The notes under the pieces: generated by a model
What the model saw: the letters and a program-made list of their open reading frames with translations, nothing else
The model's database searches: none
Told to the model about the DNA's origin: nothing
Shown: one piece after another, positions 12,180 through 24,600 of the stretch
How positions within the stretch are numbered: the first letter of the stretch is position 1
Layout: each line of letters begins with the position of its first letter
NCBI RefSeq assembly: GCF_010093535.1
Contig: NW_022985205.1
Span: 410,161-474,160, forward strand
Length of the DNA stretch: 64,000 nucleotides
Direction: 5' to 3'
From: Lindgomyces ingoldianus
Lineage: Eukaryota; Ascomycota; Dothideomycetes; Pleosporales; Lindgomycetaceae
Program-made: the position numbers and the translations under genes

Positions 12180-13432
12180 ATGTCAGATTCTGTGGGTATG
12201 TCTGATGGGTGGACGCGCCCGATGTACCTGCACTCTTTTTGAGGATTGTGGGGCAGATGCTAATGGTTTGGTTATGGCAGATCGCGTCTTTAGTCATGCC
12301 CTCAACACTGTCAATAAGATCCGCACCGGATCGCAGAAACCTCCCTCGGCGATACGACTAAAGCTCTATGGCTTATACAAACAAGCAATGGGTGCATAAC
12401 CCGTCCCCGGCCTACTTTTCGGAAGTTCTAACAAAGGATACAGAAGGGGATGTTGACGGCATCATGGAACGATCCGAAGGCAGCGGCGAAGAAGCGCATC
12501 GAGCGCAAGAGAAATGGTAGCACCAACCCCCGCGATAGCTTGGCCAAATACTAAAGTATGACAGGGACGCGTGGAAACAACAAAACGGGCTCTCGCGCAC
12601 AGAAGCCAAGCGTCGCTACATCACCACTGTCATAGACACCATGCACAAGTATGCGTCCCCGAGTCCGGACTCCCGCGAGCTCGTCGCTGAACTGGAATTC
12701 GTCTGGGACCAGGTCAAGTCGAATGTGCCATCCTCGTCATCCTCGTCGCCGCTGCAAACACTAGGGAGTATGGGACTGCATATGCCGCCGAACTACCCGC
12801 AACTAGGGACGTCTGGCGCGTCGCGGATGTTCAGAGATAAACAGGACACAGAAGACGCGCCGTTGCAGATCCGTAGTCCGATGTCGCAATCGGAAGAAGA
12901 CGAGCTGGAAGAAGAGCAAGGCGAAGAATTCGTTGACGCCCAGGACTCGCAATACAACCCCAACACCGAAGGCGAAGGCGAAGCCGAGGACGCCGGCGTG
13001 CAAACCGACCTCGGTGCCCAAGACCCTTCGTCCTCGAAAGTGCTCATCAAACCTCCATCCCTACCCCCCGAAACCCCTCTTGACCAGAAATGGCGCAAAA
13101 GAGTGGAACAAGCGCTGGTCAGGATGACAGCTGAAGTCGCCGCGCTACGGGAGCAGTTGGAATCGCAGCGCCTGTTTAGCCATGGCCGCCGGTATAGATT
13201 CTTTCGGTGGCTGTTACGGTTCATGTGGGGCGCTTTGAAACATGTTGCCGTTGATATTGTTATACTGGGTTTAATACTCCTCTGGATGCGGCGGAAGAAG
13301 GATAGAAGACTTGAAGGTGCTATGAGAGTGCTGTTGGGAGATGCGGTGGCCCAGGTGCAGAAGGTTGGGGGGAAGCAGATTGGGAAGATGCATTTGCCGG
13401 GGTTGGGGGGAAAGAAGGTGAATCCGAGCTAG
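12180..13432 (+). CDS. Tail-anchored acyl-CoA-binding protein (ACBD5/Atg37-like)
   Basis: Four exons (12180-12195, 12281-12391, 12444-12516, 12565-13432) give 355 aa. The first exon codes only MSDSV plus one base; joining restores VDRVFSHALNTV, the start of the ACBP domain (about 6-105), with the ligand-pocket signature LYGLYKQAMEGDV, the EKWDAWKQQNGLSRTEAKRRYI helix and the fungal extension ELEFVWDQVKSN. An acidic disordered middle (about 165-200), a short coiled coil (VEQALVRMTAEVAALREQLE) and a hydrophobic segment (VAVDIVILGLILLWM, about 291-306) followed by RRKK predict a C-terminal membrane anchor facing the cytosol. This layout is that of peroxisomal ACBD5 and yeast Atg37, which bind long-chain acyl-CoA and act in pexophagy and organelle contacts. 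The peroxisomal location is inferred from architecture. Confidence 0.9.
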
Positions 13433-15711
13433 GCCATGAAAATGGGGCGAGGAAGGCTTCTAGGTTTTGTTGGATCTATAGTGGGCATAGGTTGCGATGT
13501 GGTATGATATCAATGGACACTAGGAAGTATGATTCATGTTGTACGATTTAGATTATCAAGCGATACGCTGTTGGTGGATATAGAGCTTGAGTCGCATACT
13601 CTGTTGACGCGAACAGAGTGTCTTGCCACTACGCAAGTTTTCTCAAGGTCTCGGACTAACTGCTTGACAACTTGACATGTTCTTTTCTCAGTGGATATCA
13701 TCAACCACTACGCCTAACTTCTGCCGGCTAGTAGTGCTCAGTGATGAAGTGCATGATGTACCAGATGGAATTACGCTACGCAACATCTCTCGTCCTCAGC
13801 CTAACCCTAGTCTTTAACTCCTAACATGGTCGAGTGAGATACTGGTTTTGGAGGTATTAGTGAATCGATGGTTGGTATTGAGAAAGCCATTCTTGTCTGC
13901 CTGTGTACTTGCTAGTCGTCCAAGCCAACATGCAAATGTGACATTTTGGTATTGCAACAGCTAGTTCCAAACCATGCAAAAAATTCTCCCTTTTATTCTG
14001 CGCAGCACTGGAGATTGGAGGTCTGTGGTCTTCTGGAGGAGGCCAGGAAGTTGCTTTTATATCGTAGGAAGGGGAGTGTGGGGGTGAGTGCCTGGCGAGT
14101 GTATCACTTATGATTCTTTGGCTTTGGGAGTTTGCCTAGATGTACGTGGTAGGTCTTACATGTTTCTGTATTTGCGGGGTCTGAGTCGCATTCTAATATA
14201 CTTCAATGCCAGCAGTTTCTCGATTTCCGAAGATTTTGTAGAGTGGCGATGACAGTGTGCATCTTCATTCACCGAGTCAAGAACGCATCTCCACCATCAA
14301 TACTCAGGCGGTCAACCATTCACCTCCAAAGTAGTCTCAATGTGCCAGGAACTCCGCACGACCGAGCAGATATTGCTCTCCCTCGTTCAACATTTGGACC
14401 TCCCCATCATATCTTAGTTGCTGATCGCCGACAAATGATACAGGTCATAGGAATCATAGATTGCTTCTTTTTGGGAAGAGAAAAGTCCAACAAGCATTCT
14501 TCTCGATGCACTTATTTTCAGTATCCTCCGTGCAGAGAAGTGGGTACAGGGCTTCGAGTTGGAAAAGATTGGAGGCGTGAGATGAGCACGTTTCTAGCAA
14601 AGATAATAAAAGGTAGTTAGATGACCTTCCAAGACTTCATCTCACGAATGGTGGAATAGTCAGGGAACCGTGCTAGATATCGGAATTTGGTCACCGAACA
14701 TGCCCAGTTCACACCGTCTCTCGGATAATGCGATGCTCGAAGGAGGGCTTGAGGCGATGCTGTAGGTATAAAGCCCAGTATTGTCCTGCTTCGGCTCTCT
14801 TTGGATATCTCGGAAATATAGGCCGCGAATGCGAAAACATTCAACTTAAAAACCTTTGGGTGTTCAGCTTCCAGCAAGGTTGCACGCAGAATGTCTGCTG
14901 CTCCCTGCTTGAGGCCTGTGCAGGATGCAAGCTTTGATATTTCATTCTTCAGGTTTGCCTTCCAAGAGTCATTCTTGCCGATCAAAATTAAGGTTCGTTG
15001 GACATAGGGTTCGTATTTTTGGTAAACGGCCTACAGATAGATATACCGAGGTTTGTTCCATGTGCATTGATCAGTTTGGTGTAAGGGATCCCCGGTGGTG
15101 CCGGTGGCAGTTGATCCAATGAAGAGGCTTAGACAACTTTTCAACGCGACACTTAGTGCAGAAGCCTAAGAAACTCTAGTTAGGCGTCATGAAAGTATAA
15201 GAGGTATTTAAGCAGGAAACACAAGGCGCATTGAGGGAATATAGAGTAAGAAGTGTATGGAAGCCGTCGAGCTTGTATACCTGATCTGACCTACCTTGGG
15301 GGTGGCTGGTTTACGCAGGGATTAGACAACCGGGACAGAAAGCGACTCTTCATGTCAACTTTGAGACTTATCCACGCCCTCTCACCAACCATTAAACACC
15401 CTACCAATCACTAAAGCCCCGCGAGCTGGTGATTAGCGATAAACAAGCAACTCCACCCTCATACGACATCGTCCTTCATTCTCCTTCTTGTGATGACTGC
15501 AGCTCATGGTTGACTCTATCCGCTAACTTAGTTGCACACCTGCGACAAGAACAATGCTTCAGCTGTTTGGCTGAGTTGATGAATGCAACTGCCTAAACTC
15601 AACCGAGTACTACGGTAGACTCTCCGCCGTAGAATACATCGTCCGAGCGCTCGCATCGCACTTCGGCACAAGAAAGTCTACTTCACCTGTACTAGCAGCT
15701 GACATTTAGCC
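13433..15711. other. Long intergenic region upstream of the NLR
   Basis: About 2.3 kb. Two open stretches deserve mention but lack support: 14243-14620 (+, 125 codons, no motif) and 14617-14985 (-, about 120 codons, no ATG start but an ordinary amino-acid composition), which could be an exon or relic. No repeats or RNA genes are recognised. The 15.3-15.7 kb part is the presumed NLR promoter. Confidence 0.4.
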
Positions 15712-18700
15712 ATGGCCGACAAGACGCTTCGCCTGCTTGCGCTCGACGGTGGTGGAGTCCACGGCTTGTCTGCGCTGATGATCCTTCAGCAGCTAATGGA
15801 GACAGTTAACCCAGACTCTCCACCAATGCCTTGCGACTTCTTCGACATGATTGGCGGCACTAGCACCGGCGGGTGAGTTGCTGTTTTGGCAACTGTAGAG
15901 ATGAATGCTAACCGACCAGGCTTATTGCGATTATGCTCGGCCGGCTGAGGATGAGCATCGACGAGAGCATCAACGCCTACTTATCGCTGTCAGACCGGCT
16001 ATTCCAGCAGAAGAGACGCCACGTAACTGTTAAAGGTGATATACGGGGAAAGTTCGACTCAGAGGAGCTAGCGCTAGCTGTGAAGGAGATCATTAAACAG
16101 CAGGGATTACAGGAGGATACGCTTCTAAAAGATGCACCGGAAGCAGCTTGCAAAGTGTAAGTTGGCCTATAGCTTTCCCGGAGTGCAGACTTAGTCTACC
16201 ACAGATTTGTGTGCGCGACGAGTAAGGCGACTAGTGAGACTGTGTGCCTCACGAGCTACAAATCGCCGCGTAGTAGCAGTGACCTCATAAATAGTGTGAC
16301 GATATGGGAAGCCTGCCGAGCCACGTCAGCGGCATCTTCTTTTTTCGATCCTATCTCTATCGGGCGGTATAAAGAGGAGTTTTTAGACGGCGGCACAGGA
16401 GCGAACAACCCAGTGTGGGAGGTATGGAACCAGGCCCAGCTAGTATGGGGACCGCAGCCGCTCGAGAGTAGGATCAAATGCATGGTCTCAATTGGAACCG
16501 GTGTCCCTTCGCTGAAGCCATTCCAAGATGACGTCTTCCACATTCACAAGACGCTCGTTGCCATCGCAACTGAGACGGAGCAGACGGCAGAGCGATTCCA
16601 GCGAGACAAGTCGCTCCTTGACGACAGCAGCCGGTACTACCGGTTTAATGTGGCCCACGGGCTTGAGGACATCGGGCTTGAGGAGTCAAAGAAGAAGAAA
16701 GATATTGCTGCGGCTACACGACGATATATCGCGTCTCAGGATGTATTCAAGCAGATGCAGGCATGTGCTGACAACGTAGCAGGACGAGGATGTTAGTCAT
16801 TGCGCATTTCTTATTATTTATATCGTGTATCCCCAATATCGCTAAGATGTCTATGTAGATTCTGGACAATATCGAACAGTCTTTAACCTTAGGGGGGTTC
16901 CGAAAGTTAGCAAGTTTGTGGACCGGCCAACCGAAATGGCAGAGCTCGAACGAGTCCTTCTGCCCAAACGACAGAGCTGCCGCCAGAGGATTTACGTGCT
17001 GCACGGCCTTGGCGGAATAGGCAAAACGCAGCTAGCAGTCGAGTTCGCACGGCGACACCACTACAGGTTTGACTCAGTGTTTTGGCTGGATGGGCGAACC
17101 GAGGACAGCCTTAAACGGAGCATTGCAAGTTGTGCAAGCAAGATTCCTCAAAAGCAGATTCTAGAGAAGAGTAGGGCATACTCCGCGGACGGTAGCATTG
17201 ATATTAATGAAGTCGTAAATGATGTAATGTATTGGCTTGCGCAGCCGGACAACACTGCCTGGCTGCTCATCTTCGATAACGTTGACCGGGAATACGATCC
17301 GCGCAGTGCGGACCCCGAGGCATACGATGTCAAACACTACCTTCCAGGGGTCGACCAAGGGTCCGTCCTAATCACAACCCGACTAGCTAGGCTGGAGCAA
17401 CTAGGTGATTCGCAGCAGCTAGGCAAGGTTGACAGAGGTCAAGCTGAGGCTATCTTTAAGAGTTTGTATAAAAGGAAGTACGGTAAGGTCTCGAACATAC
17501 CAGATAGGCTAAAATAAACTGTTAAAGCTAATAATTCAGTCATAGACAAAGCCGATGGTGAACTCTTGTTCAAGCTGCTGGATGGTCTGCCGCTAGCAAT
17601 TGCACAGGCCGGTGCGTTTCTTCAGGAAAGCGGTGTTGGGCTTCGGAACTACTTTAAGTTTTATGAGCAACAGTGGAGTGAGCTTATGGAGTTACAAAAC
17701 GAGGATGGCGCGCTGCTTCAAGATTACCCAGGTCGCAGTGTGTGGACAACGTGGGCCATTTCTTACAAAGCTATTTGCGACAAGCACAAGGCGACGGCTA
17801 ATCTACTCCTTCTATGGTCTTTTCTCGACAACAGGGATCTGTGGCATGGTCTATTCACAGCAGCATGCCAAGCTTCTACAGTGGCGGCAAGAAACTTGTT
17901 AGAATGGATTGGAGACATGGCAATAGATGAGCTCAAGTTTAGTAGGGCGATGCAGCTTCTGCGTAACTACTCGCTGATTGAAGATGTTGAACAGCTGGCA
18001 AGCTACGCTACCCATCCAGTTGTCCACCGATGGGCATACTATTACAGGGGGAAGTATTTTCAATCGTGGCTGGCTCAGCTTGCAGTAGTTACAGTTGGAT
18101 GGGCTACACCGGACAGATCAGCTCAGGACTCCTCGGTCATACAACGTCGACTTCTCCCTCACGCCCAGGCGTGCTCTCAATGGGTATCAGTAGCCCAGAT
18201 ATGGCGAAGTCCTAGAAGTCAGAGCGGTTGTGGAGTAGGCATTAGTAAGAGCGAAGAAGAAAACGTAATACTAACTGCCATTGACTTACTTGGTGTTCTC
18301 TGCGCGGACCAGGGCAAACTGACTGAGGCGGAGCGGATGTATAAGCGGGCGCTGCAAGGGAAAGAGGAGGTACTTGGTCCTAAGAACCTGTTAACACTCG
18401 AGACAGTTCATAACCTGAGCAACCTCTATGCAGAACAAGGCAAGCTGGCTGAGGCCGAAAATATGTATAGGCGGGTGCTGCAAGGGAAAGAGGAGGCACT
18501 TGGTCCTAAGCACCCGTCAACATTCGATACAGTCGACAACCTGGGAAACCTCTATGCCAACCAAGGCAAGCGGGCTGAGGCCGAACAGATGTATAAGCGG
18601 GCGCTGCAAGGGAAAGAGGAGGCACTTAGTCCCAGGCACCCGTCAATACTTAACACGGTCAATAACTTAGGTGTTCTCTACGCCGACCAAGGCAAGTTGG

Positions 18701-19779
18701 CCGAGGCTGAGCAGATGCATAAGCGGGCGCTAGAAGGGAGAAAGGAGGTACTCGGTCCTAAGCACCGGTCAACACTCGAGACGGTCCATAACCTAGGCGT
18801 TCTCTACGCCAACCAAGGAAAATTGGCTGAGGCCGAACATATGTATCTGCAGGCACTGCAAGGGCAAGAAGAGGTAATCGGTCTTAAGCACCCGTTAACA
18901 CTTCACACCGTCAACAACCTGGGTAACCTCTACGAGTACCAAGGCAAGCTGGCAAAGGCGGAGGAGATGTACGCGCAGGCTCTGGAAGGGAGAGAGGAGG
19001 CACTCGGTCCTAAGCACCCGTCAACATTCGATACAATCGACAACCTGGGAAACCTCTATGCCGACCAAGGAAAGCTGGCTGAGGCCGAACAGATGTATAA
19101 GCGGGCGCTGCAAGGGAAAGAAGCGACACTTAGCCCCATCCACCCATCAGTACTTAACACTGTCAACAACTTAGGTGTTCTCTACGCCGACCAAGGCAAG
19201 TTGGCCGAGGCTGAGCAGATGCATAAGCGGGCGCTGCAAGGGAGAAAGGAGTTACTCGGTCCTAAGCACCGGTCAACACTCAAGACGGTCCACAACCTGG
19301 GCGTTCTCTACGCCAACCAAGGAAAATTGGCTGAGGCCGAACAGATGTATTTGCAGGCTTTGCAAGGGCAAGAAGAGGAAATGGGTCTGAAGCATCCGTT
19401 AACACTTCACACCGTCAACAACCTGGGAAACATCTACGAGCACCAAGGCAAGCTGGCAAAGGCGGAGGAGATGTACGCGCAGGCTCTGGAAGGGAGAGAG
19501 GAAGTACTTGGTCCTAAGCACCCTTTAACACTTGGCACCGTCAAAAGCCTAGGCAATCTCTATAAGAGCCAAGGCAAGCTAGCTAAGGCGGAGGAGATGT
19601 ACGCGCAGGTTCTGGAAGGGAGAGAGGAGGTACTTGGTCCTAAGCACCCGTTAATACTTGGCACGGTCAACAGCCTAGGCAATATCGATAAGAACCAAGG
19701 CAAGCTGGATAAGGCGGAGGAGACGTACGCGCAGCTTTGGAAGGAAGAGAGGAGGTACTTGGTCCTAAGCACCCGTTAA
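15712..19779 (+). CDS. Fungal NLR: patatin-like phospholipase / NB-ARC / TPR receptor
   Basis: Five exons (15712-15872, 15920-16156, 16205-16791, 16859-17482, 17546-19779) give 1280 aa. Patatin domain (1-290): oxyanion loop DGGGVHG (12-18), nucleophile elbow GTSTG with Ser51, catalytic Asp in DGG near 194. NB-ARC (about 360-570): Walker A GLGGIGKT near 380, kinase-2 LLIFDNVD near 463, sensor GSVLITTR, and GLPLAI near 550. TPR array from residue 785: eleven full 42-residue kinesin-light-chain-type repeats (126 bp each from 18292) plus a broken twelfth. Patatin-NB-ARC-TPR proteins belong to the STAND class. They are thought to oligomerise on ligand recognition and activate the lipase, giving incompatibility or immune-like death. 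The frame is lost by an apparent one-base deletion near 19735, so the last residues (LVLSTR) are out of register; decayed repeats follow. Both enzymatic cores look intact. Confidence 0.9.
18292..19779 (+). repeat. 126-bp (42-aa) TPR minisatellite with 504-bp higher-order unit
   Basis: Units start every 126 bp from 18292. The core reads G-N/V-L-Y-A-x-QGKLAEAE-x-MY-x-RAL-x-G, then EE-x-LGPKHP, then TL-x-TV-x-NL. Units 3-6 (18544-19047) match units 7-10 (19048-19551) one for one, including the variable positions (VLNTVNNL, TLETVHNL/TLKTVHNL, TLHTVNNL), so a four-unit block was duplicated recently. Confidence 0.9.
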
Positions 19780-20525
19780 CACTTGGCACGGTCAGCAACC
19801 TAGGGAATCTCTCCGTAGATCAAGGTAAACTGGCCAAGGCGGAGTAAATGTGCATAGGTGGGTGCTACAAGGAAGAGAGGAGGCAGTTGGTTCTAAGCGC
19901 CCATTGAAATCTAGCATAGTCAGCAACCTAGGCCTTCTTAACGCAGACAAAGGCGAGCTCACTGAGGCCAAGCAGCTGTATAAAAGCGAGCGTCGCAAGA
20001 GAGAGAGGAGGCACCCGGTCCTAAGTACACGTCAAAACTTAACACAGTCAAAAATCTGGGTATTCTTCACGCAGACCAAGGCAAGCTGGCTGAGGTGGAA
20101 CAGGTGTGCAAGCGGGCGTTGTGAGGGACGATACACTCAGTCTGAAAGATTCGCCAATTGCTCGACATAACGGAGAATATGGGCAATCTCCACAACAGAC
20201 GAGGAGAATTTTCGAAGGCTTAGTTCTTAGCTTTCAGCCCATTCCTAGACCTTTCGGCGGTAAATGTCAATACATTAGCGAAAAAAGCTGCTCTAAATCC
20301 TCTTCCAGTCGGACAAGAGACGTTGTCTAATCTAGTCATGTGATAGCTACAGAACGTAGGTATAGATGACAGCGTAGAATTGCCGGAAGAAGCAGAGGCA
20401 CCTGATCTAGCAGGTATAAAAGATATCAAGAAGTCGAAATCGGCAGTGCGTAGATTTATACACAAAGCTTCTTCGGTGACCTTCCGATACGTTAGTAAAA
20501 TTACTCCAGGGATATTATAAGGGGG
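19780..20525 (+). pseudogene. Decayed TPR repeats and former 3' coding tail of the NLR
   Basis: After the frameshift, repeat-like peptides continue in shifting frames: NLGNLSVDQGKLAKAE followed by a stop (about 19795-19848), NLGLLNADKGELTEAKQLY (about 19927-19983), NLGILHADQGKLAEVEQ (about 20053-20103) and MGNLHNRRGEFSKA (about 20180-20220). A further open stretch (about 20243-20519) ends in VRRFIHKASSVTFRYVSK and is interrupted by two adjacent stops; it may be the ancestral C-terminus. All of this looks untranslated now. Confidence 0.6.
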
Positions 20526-21323
20526 AGCGGCTAGAGTAGATAAGAGCATGTTCTTTTCCGCAGAACTACTAACGAAGGTATCAATATTACGTACTGAAAT
20601 TTCGTTAGATGGCCGTTTTAGAGGGTTTCTGCTATTTCAGAGGTGTATGTATATCTAGGTTTAGGATAAGGCAAACACGGTGAACATTACTAGAATTCTA
20701 CACAGGGAACCTAGATGCACATTTCCTTCCTAATTAAGCCCTGTTATGTCCTACTCTAGTCCATTACACAAACGCTAGTCCAGTGAAGCCTAAGTCGCAA
20801 GAAAATTGCATAGATAACATACACCTCGTACGTTCACTTAAAGCAGAGAACATAACTAGGGTAGATTTCGCCTCTCAATCCCCTTGCTAGAGTTATTGAG
20901 AATGTGGGGAGGATGTAATTTTCTGTTGTGAATTACACTTACATGTTCCATGGTGTGTGCCAACATGTTGTATCCACAAGAGTGGTGGGGCGAAGCGAGG
21001 TCGACATATTTTCACTGTCGAGGTTAAAGATATTACTAGTTATGATAGAGATTTTATGCAGAAAAAATGGCCCGATTTTGCGAATGGCATGAAAATAGAA
21101 CTGCTAGTTTTCTGATATCTCAATTTTGCTATGTCTGGAGAAATTTTTCTCTACCAATGTGTCACGGCAGATATGTGCGTTTTCGATTAAGATTCACCAA
21201 GGAGGGTGCCGAATAAGTACCTGCACTTCAACGTCCCCTTTTTCTCGCAACTCAGGTTCACTATCCGATTTCCCGACTTATGTGCATATTTCCTTCTCCC
21301 ACCTATTTCCCATCCATATGCCA
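20526..21323. other. AT-rich intergenic sequence
   Basis: No gene recognised. Short frames only. It contains the presumed 3' region of the minus-strand SLC4 gene at its right edge. Confidence 0.5.
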
Positions 21324-23565
21324 CTACTTCGTTAAATGTTCTAGCTCAATCTGCACCGGACTCCTAAAACTGCTCCTCCTCCTACTTGCTCCCTCCCCAT
21401 TCCCCATCCCTTGATCTTCATCGTCTTTACCAATCTTCATACTACCCACTTCTCCACGCTCCGCTTCGTCGCTCTCATCAAGGACATCCTGCCCCCCGAA
21501 CCCGGGCAAAGGTGCTCCACTTGTACTACACTCGATAGTCTCCCCGTGGTTGCCGCCCACGCTCTCCATGGTGAAGGGACTCGCGGTAGGTGCATCGAGA
21601 ATGCTGAGTTCTTGAGGCGTAAACCATCGCGGCAAAATCCAGGTGCGGAGCGGGATATACAGAAGAATGAAGACGGGGAATCCGATGGCCGCAATCGTCT
21701 GCGTGATGGCGAATGTAGCGCCGAATCCAACCAGCTCTAGGGCTATGAATGCCCAGATGGCGATGCGGCGGTCGATGCGAGTGAGAGGGTCCGAGCGTGG
21801 TGTGAGATAACGGTCTTTTGCTAAGAATATAATCTTTACTGTAATGCCGTTGGCTTCCAATGCTTGAACACCCATGACGAAGAACAAGCCTGCAAGAACC
21901 GCTTGAGGTATAAGATGCAGAACGATAAGTAATGGGCCTGTCATAGTCCCAAGAGTAAGAAGCCCTTGGGCGAGATTTGAAACACGCTGCTCAACAACGT
22001 GATCTACAATTCTTCGCGTATGCCCTTTGTTAGTCTCATCGTCCGAGTCAGAGACCGTTCGGGTTGCGCAAAGAGCGGTGGTGTGGAATGGTGCCTGTGG
22101 GATCAAGCCATTAGGGAACGGGATTCCGAGAAGGCCTGCGACGCCGGTGGTGAGGCCAAGAAGGAAAATATCCCAGTGGAATCCTGCAGGCTTGCGTAGT
22201 GGGAACTCTGTACCTTGAGCTATCAAGGATGAGACGTTATGATCGAAGTAAAATAAAATGGTGAGGAGAATAGCGAATGGAATGGCTAGGAAGATGTCAC
22301 CAACACTAATATCCCAGAAATGGATAAACCAGCCCCTGTCCGTCGTTGGAAAGAATGCGCGCGAGGTGGGAAGGGTAAGTAATTCAATTTTTCTCATTTT
22401 TCCAATATGAACGAAGCCGGTGAAGAAAATGACGGTCAACGGCGTACCGTAGTCTTCGATGAACTTCCTTATATGCCGCTGGAAGAGGGAGGAATGCCCT
22501 ATCATGCCGCATATGTATGCAGCTATTAGGACGAGCAAGGCGACAGCAACGGAGAGATACGCAGACACATCGTTTACCTCCCACTGTCGGGCAAGGACCT
22601 GGATTCCTTTCTGGAGGTAGATAAAGGCGACGTAGAACCCAAATATGTCGCATGAAAATCGGGTGACATATTTCAATCCATTACATGCATTACTTATAGC
22701 AAGTACCCAGTGCATGACTAATGACCATCTACGATGCACTGTTAGTGAAGGGCTAAAAGCTATAGGAAATAGGAATAATTTACAGTCCGATCCAACTCAT
22801 GAAAGCAAAGTAATTTGTGCCACGGGGTGTGATTATGTCATAGACTGTGTAGTTGAAGACGGTGATAGGGCCTTCACATTAGCATCCTAGTTGTCAAACT
22901 CAAAGTGAACTTGTCGCACCTGTTACTCCGACGATCACAAGTGGCTGAGCTGCAAAAACGGAAAACACGACGGCAGCAAGGACTGAGGCCAAGAGAACTT
23001 CATTGACACCGAAGCTCTGGTCGGTCTTCGCAAACATATCAAGGGAGAAAGCAAGCGCAGGCAGAATGCTGGAAATGCATTAGTAAAGGGACACGAGCAT
23101 TTGAAATGCTCATCCTTCAACCGAGCGCGAAGAGGAGAAATAAGGGGTAAGTGGTGTAGTCAAGGCATATCAGTTGTCACCGCAGCAGGCGAGAGGTAGC
23201 GGATGGAGCTGTAATTGATGTACATACTTCGCAAAATACATGTACACCGTTGCGGGGACGACCCTATAATCCCACGCATCTGTCCAGTCACTCCAATAGA
23301 AGGGAGCTCTCCTCCTGAGATCGTTTATCATTCCACGAAACAATTGTGTCTTCCACCATTTGACTTTCTTCGAGCGGGCTGATCGCATCGGAGAACGGGT
23401 GTTCTCGCGGCTGAGCCGCTCTTCGCTCTCATTGTATCGACTCCTGGAGGGTGAGAAGGGAACGCGGGATTGCCACGACTTCTTCGATCGACTCGGGGAG
23501 GGAGAGGTGCGCATGGACATACCATGGCGCGGGGTTGGAAGAGTCAAGGTCTCCGTGGGCGCCAT
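21324..23565 (-). CDS. BOR1: SLC4/HCO3- transporter family, Bor1-like borate efflux transporter
   Basis: Four exons (23228-23565, 22920-23068, 22784-22871, 21324-22728) give 659 aa. Splicing restores the family signatures FANILPALAFSLDMFAKTD, PLVIVGVTGPITVFNY and WIGLWSLVMHWVLAISNACN, then TRFSCDIFGFYVAFIYLQKG. About a dozen hydrophobic helices follow, with LLGIPFPNGLIPQAPFHT and QRVSNLAQGLLT, both typical of Bor1. The N-terminus (1-75) is a short Ser/Arg-rich cytosolic tail rather than the large folded domain of animal anion exchangers, and the C-terminus is acidic and disordered. Yeast and plant Bor1 export borate at the plasma membrane, and that is the best functional guess here. No frameshift or internal stop. 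Neighbours are unrelated. Confidence 0.93.
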
Positions 23566-24600
23566 GCGAAAGATTGGATCTTAATTCTACAAAAGATTAG
23601 TGAAACGCATTGCTTTTATAACAGGAACATGTGGGTCGTCCTAGTAAAGAGAGAGGGCGTGAAGAGATGCAGGAAAAGAGCGGAGAAGGCTTGGAAATGC
23701 ACGCGAGTAAGAAAGCTGAGGGTCTCCATGTGGGGAAATCTCTTGCGACATCGGGTTGATCCGCCCTATGAACTAGTTGCTTGGCATTCGTCATTTCTAA
23801 TTCTTCATAACGAGGTGCATGTCTAAATTGGCAGCTTGAGAATGGAAACGAATGCGTAGAGAGATGGTAAAAGTTATACGACCCACCAAGAAGAATGAGA
23901 CGAGTAAGCGGAACCCTCAGCTCGTGGATCAACCCTAGAGTAGTGGAATGTTTCACATGTCACGTCTAGCGCTTGTCCCCTGCTAGACTAGCTTTTTTTA
24001 GTCTTCAGCGTCTGTGATTCTTTCGACATCGGACTACAGTCTGTACTATGTAAATAGGGCCTAATCCAATCAGTAGAGATAGAAGATCCGACGACACCGC
24101 AACAAAGAATGCCTTGTCCTCTTCGTACTTCCCTTTTCCTGTAGTAGCGTATGCAACTTTTGTGTCATCAACACTCAAGCGCGGCGCAGCCGTCACCTCA
24201 ATAGTAATGCAGAACGTCCGGACGATATTCCAACCATGAATGCAAGCAAGCTCTTCTGAGGGACAGTCATACCCCAAAGATAAAACATTCATTTAATTCC
24301 ATATGCACTGCCCCATTGCATTTCGCCGCTGCCAACATTACTGGGCATCTCTGTGACCCACGAGAATCCCTTCACGTGCTGCTTGCACCTACACCCCCAC
24401 TTTCTCGCTTAGGCTATTCACGAAAGCACATCTCTAGAAGCTGTTCGCGATCGATGACCATTTTCCGTAATCACGCAGATCGGGAAGACATAGCACGAAT
24501 GTTGACCCCTGGTAGAATCTACTGCTCACCCGATAGATCTTCTCGGCTTGAAAGTCGCTCATTCAAGCCTTGCAACAACGCCGGTCCTGTGCCATAAGGG
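23566..24600. other. Intergenic region between the SLC4 gene and the pseudogene cluster
   Basis: The left part is the SLC4 promoter side. Apart from one ATG-initiated frame (24005-24292, listed separately) nothing coding is recognised. Confidence 0.45.
24005..24292 (-). CDS. Possible small membrane protein of unknown function
   Basis: An ATG-initiated frame of 95 codons with one hydrophobic segment (residues about 65-85: FFVAVSSDLLSLLIGLGPIYIV). No homologue recognised, and codon use gives no strong support. It could equally be a chance frame or a relic next to the pseudogene cluster. Confidence 0.2.
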   Translation of the reverse strand: MNVLSLGYDCPSEELACIHGWNIVRTFCITIEVTAAPRLSVDDTKVAYATTGKGKYEEDKAFFVAVSSDLLSLLIGLGPIYIVQTVVRCRKNHRR

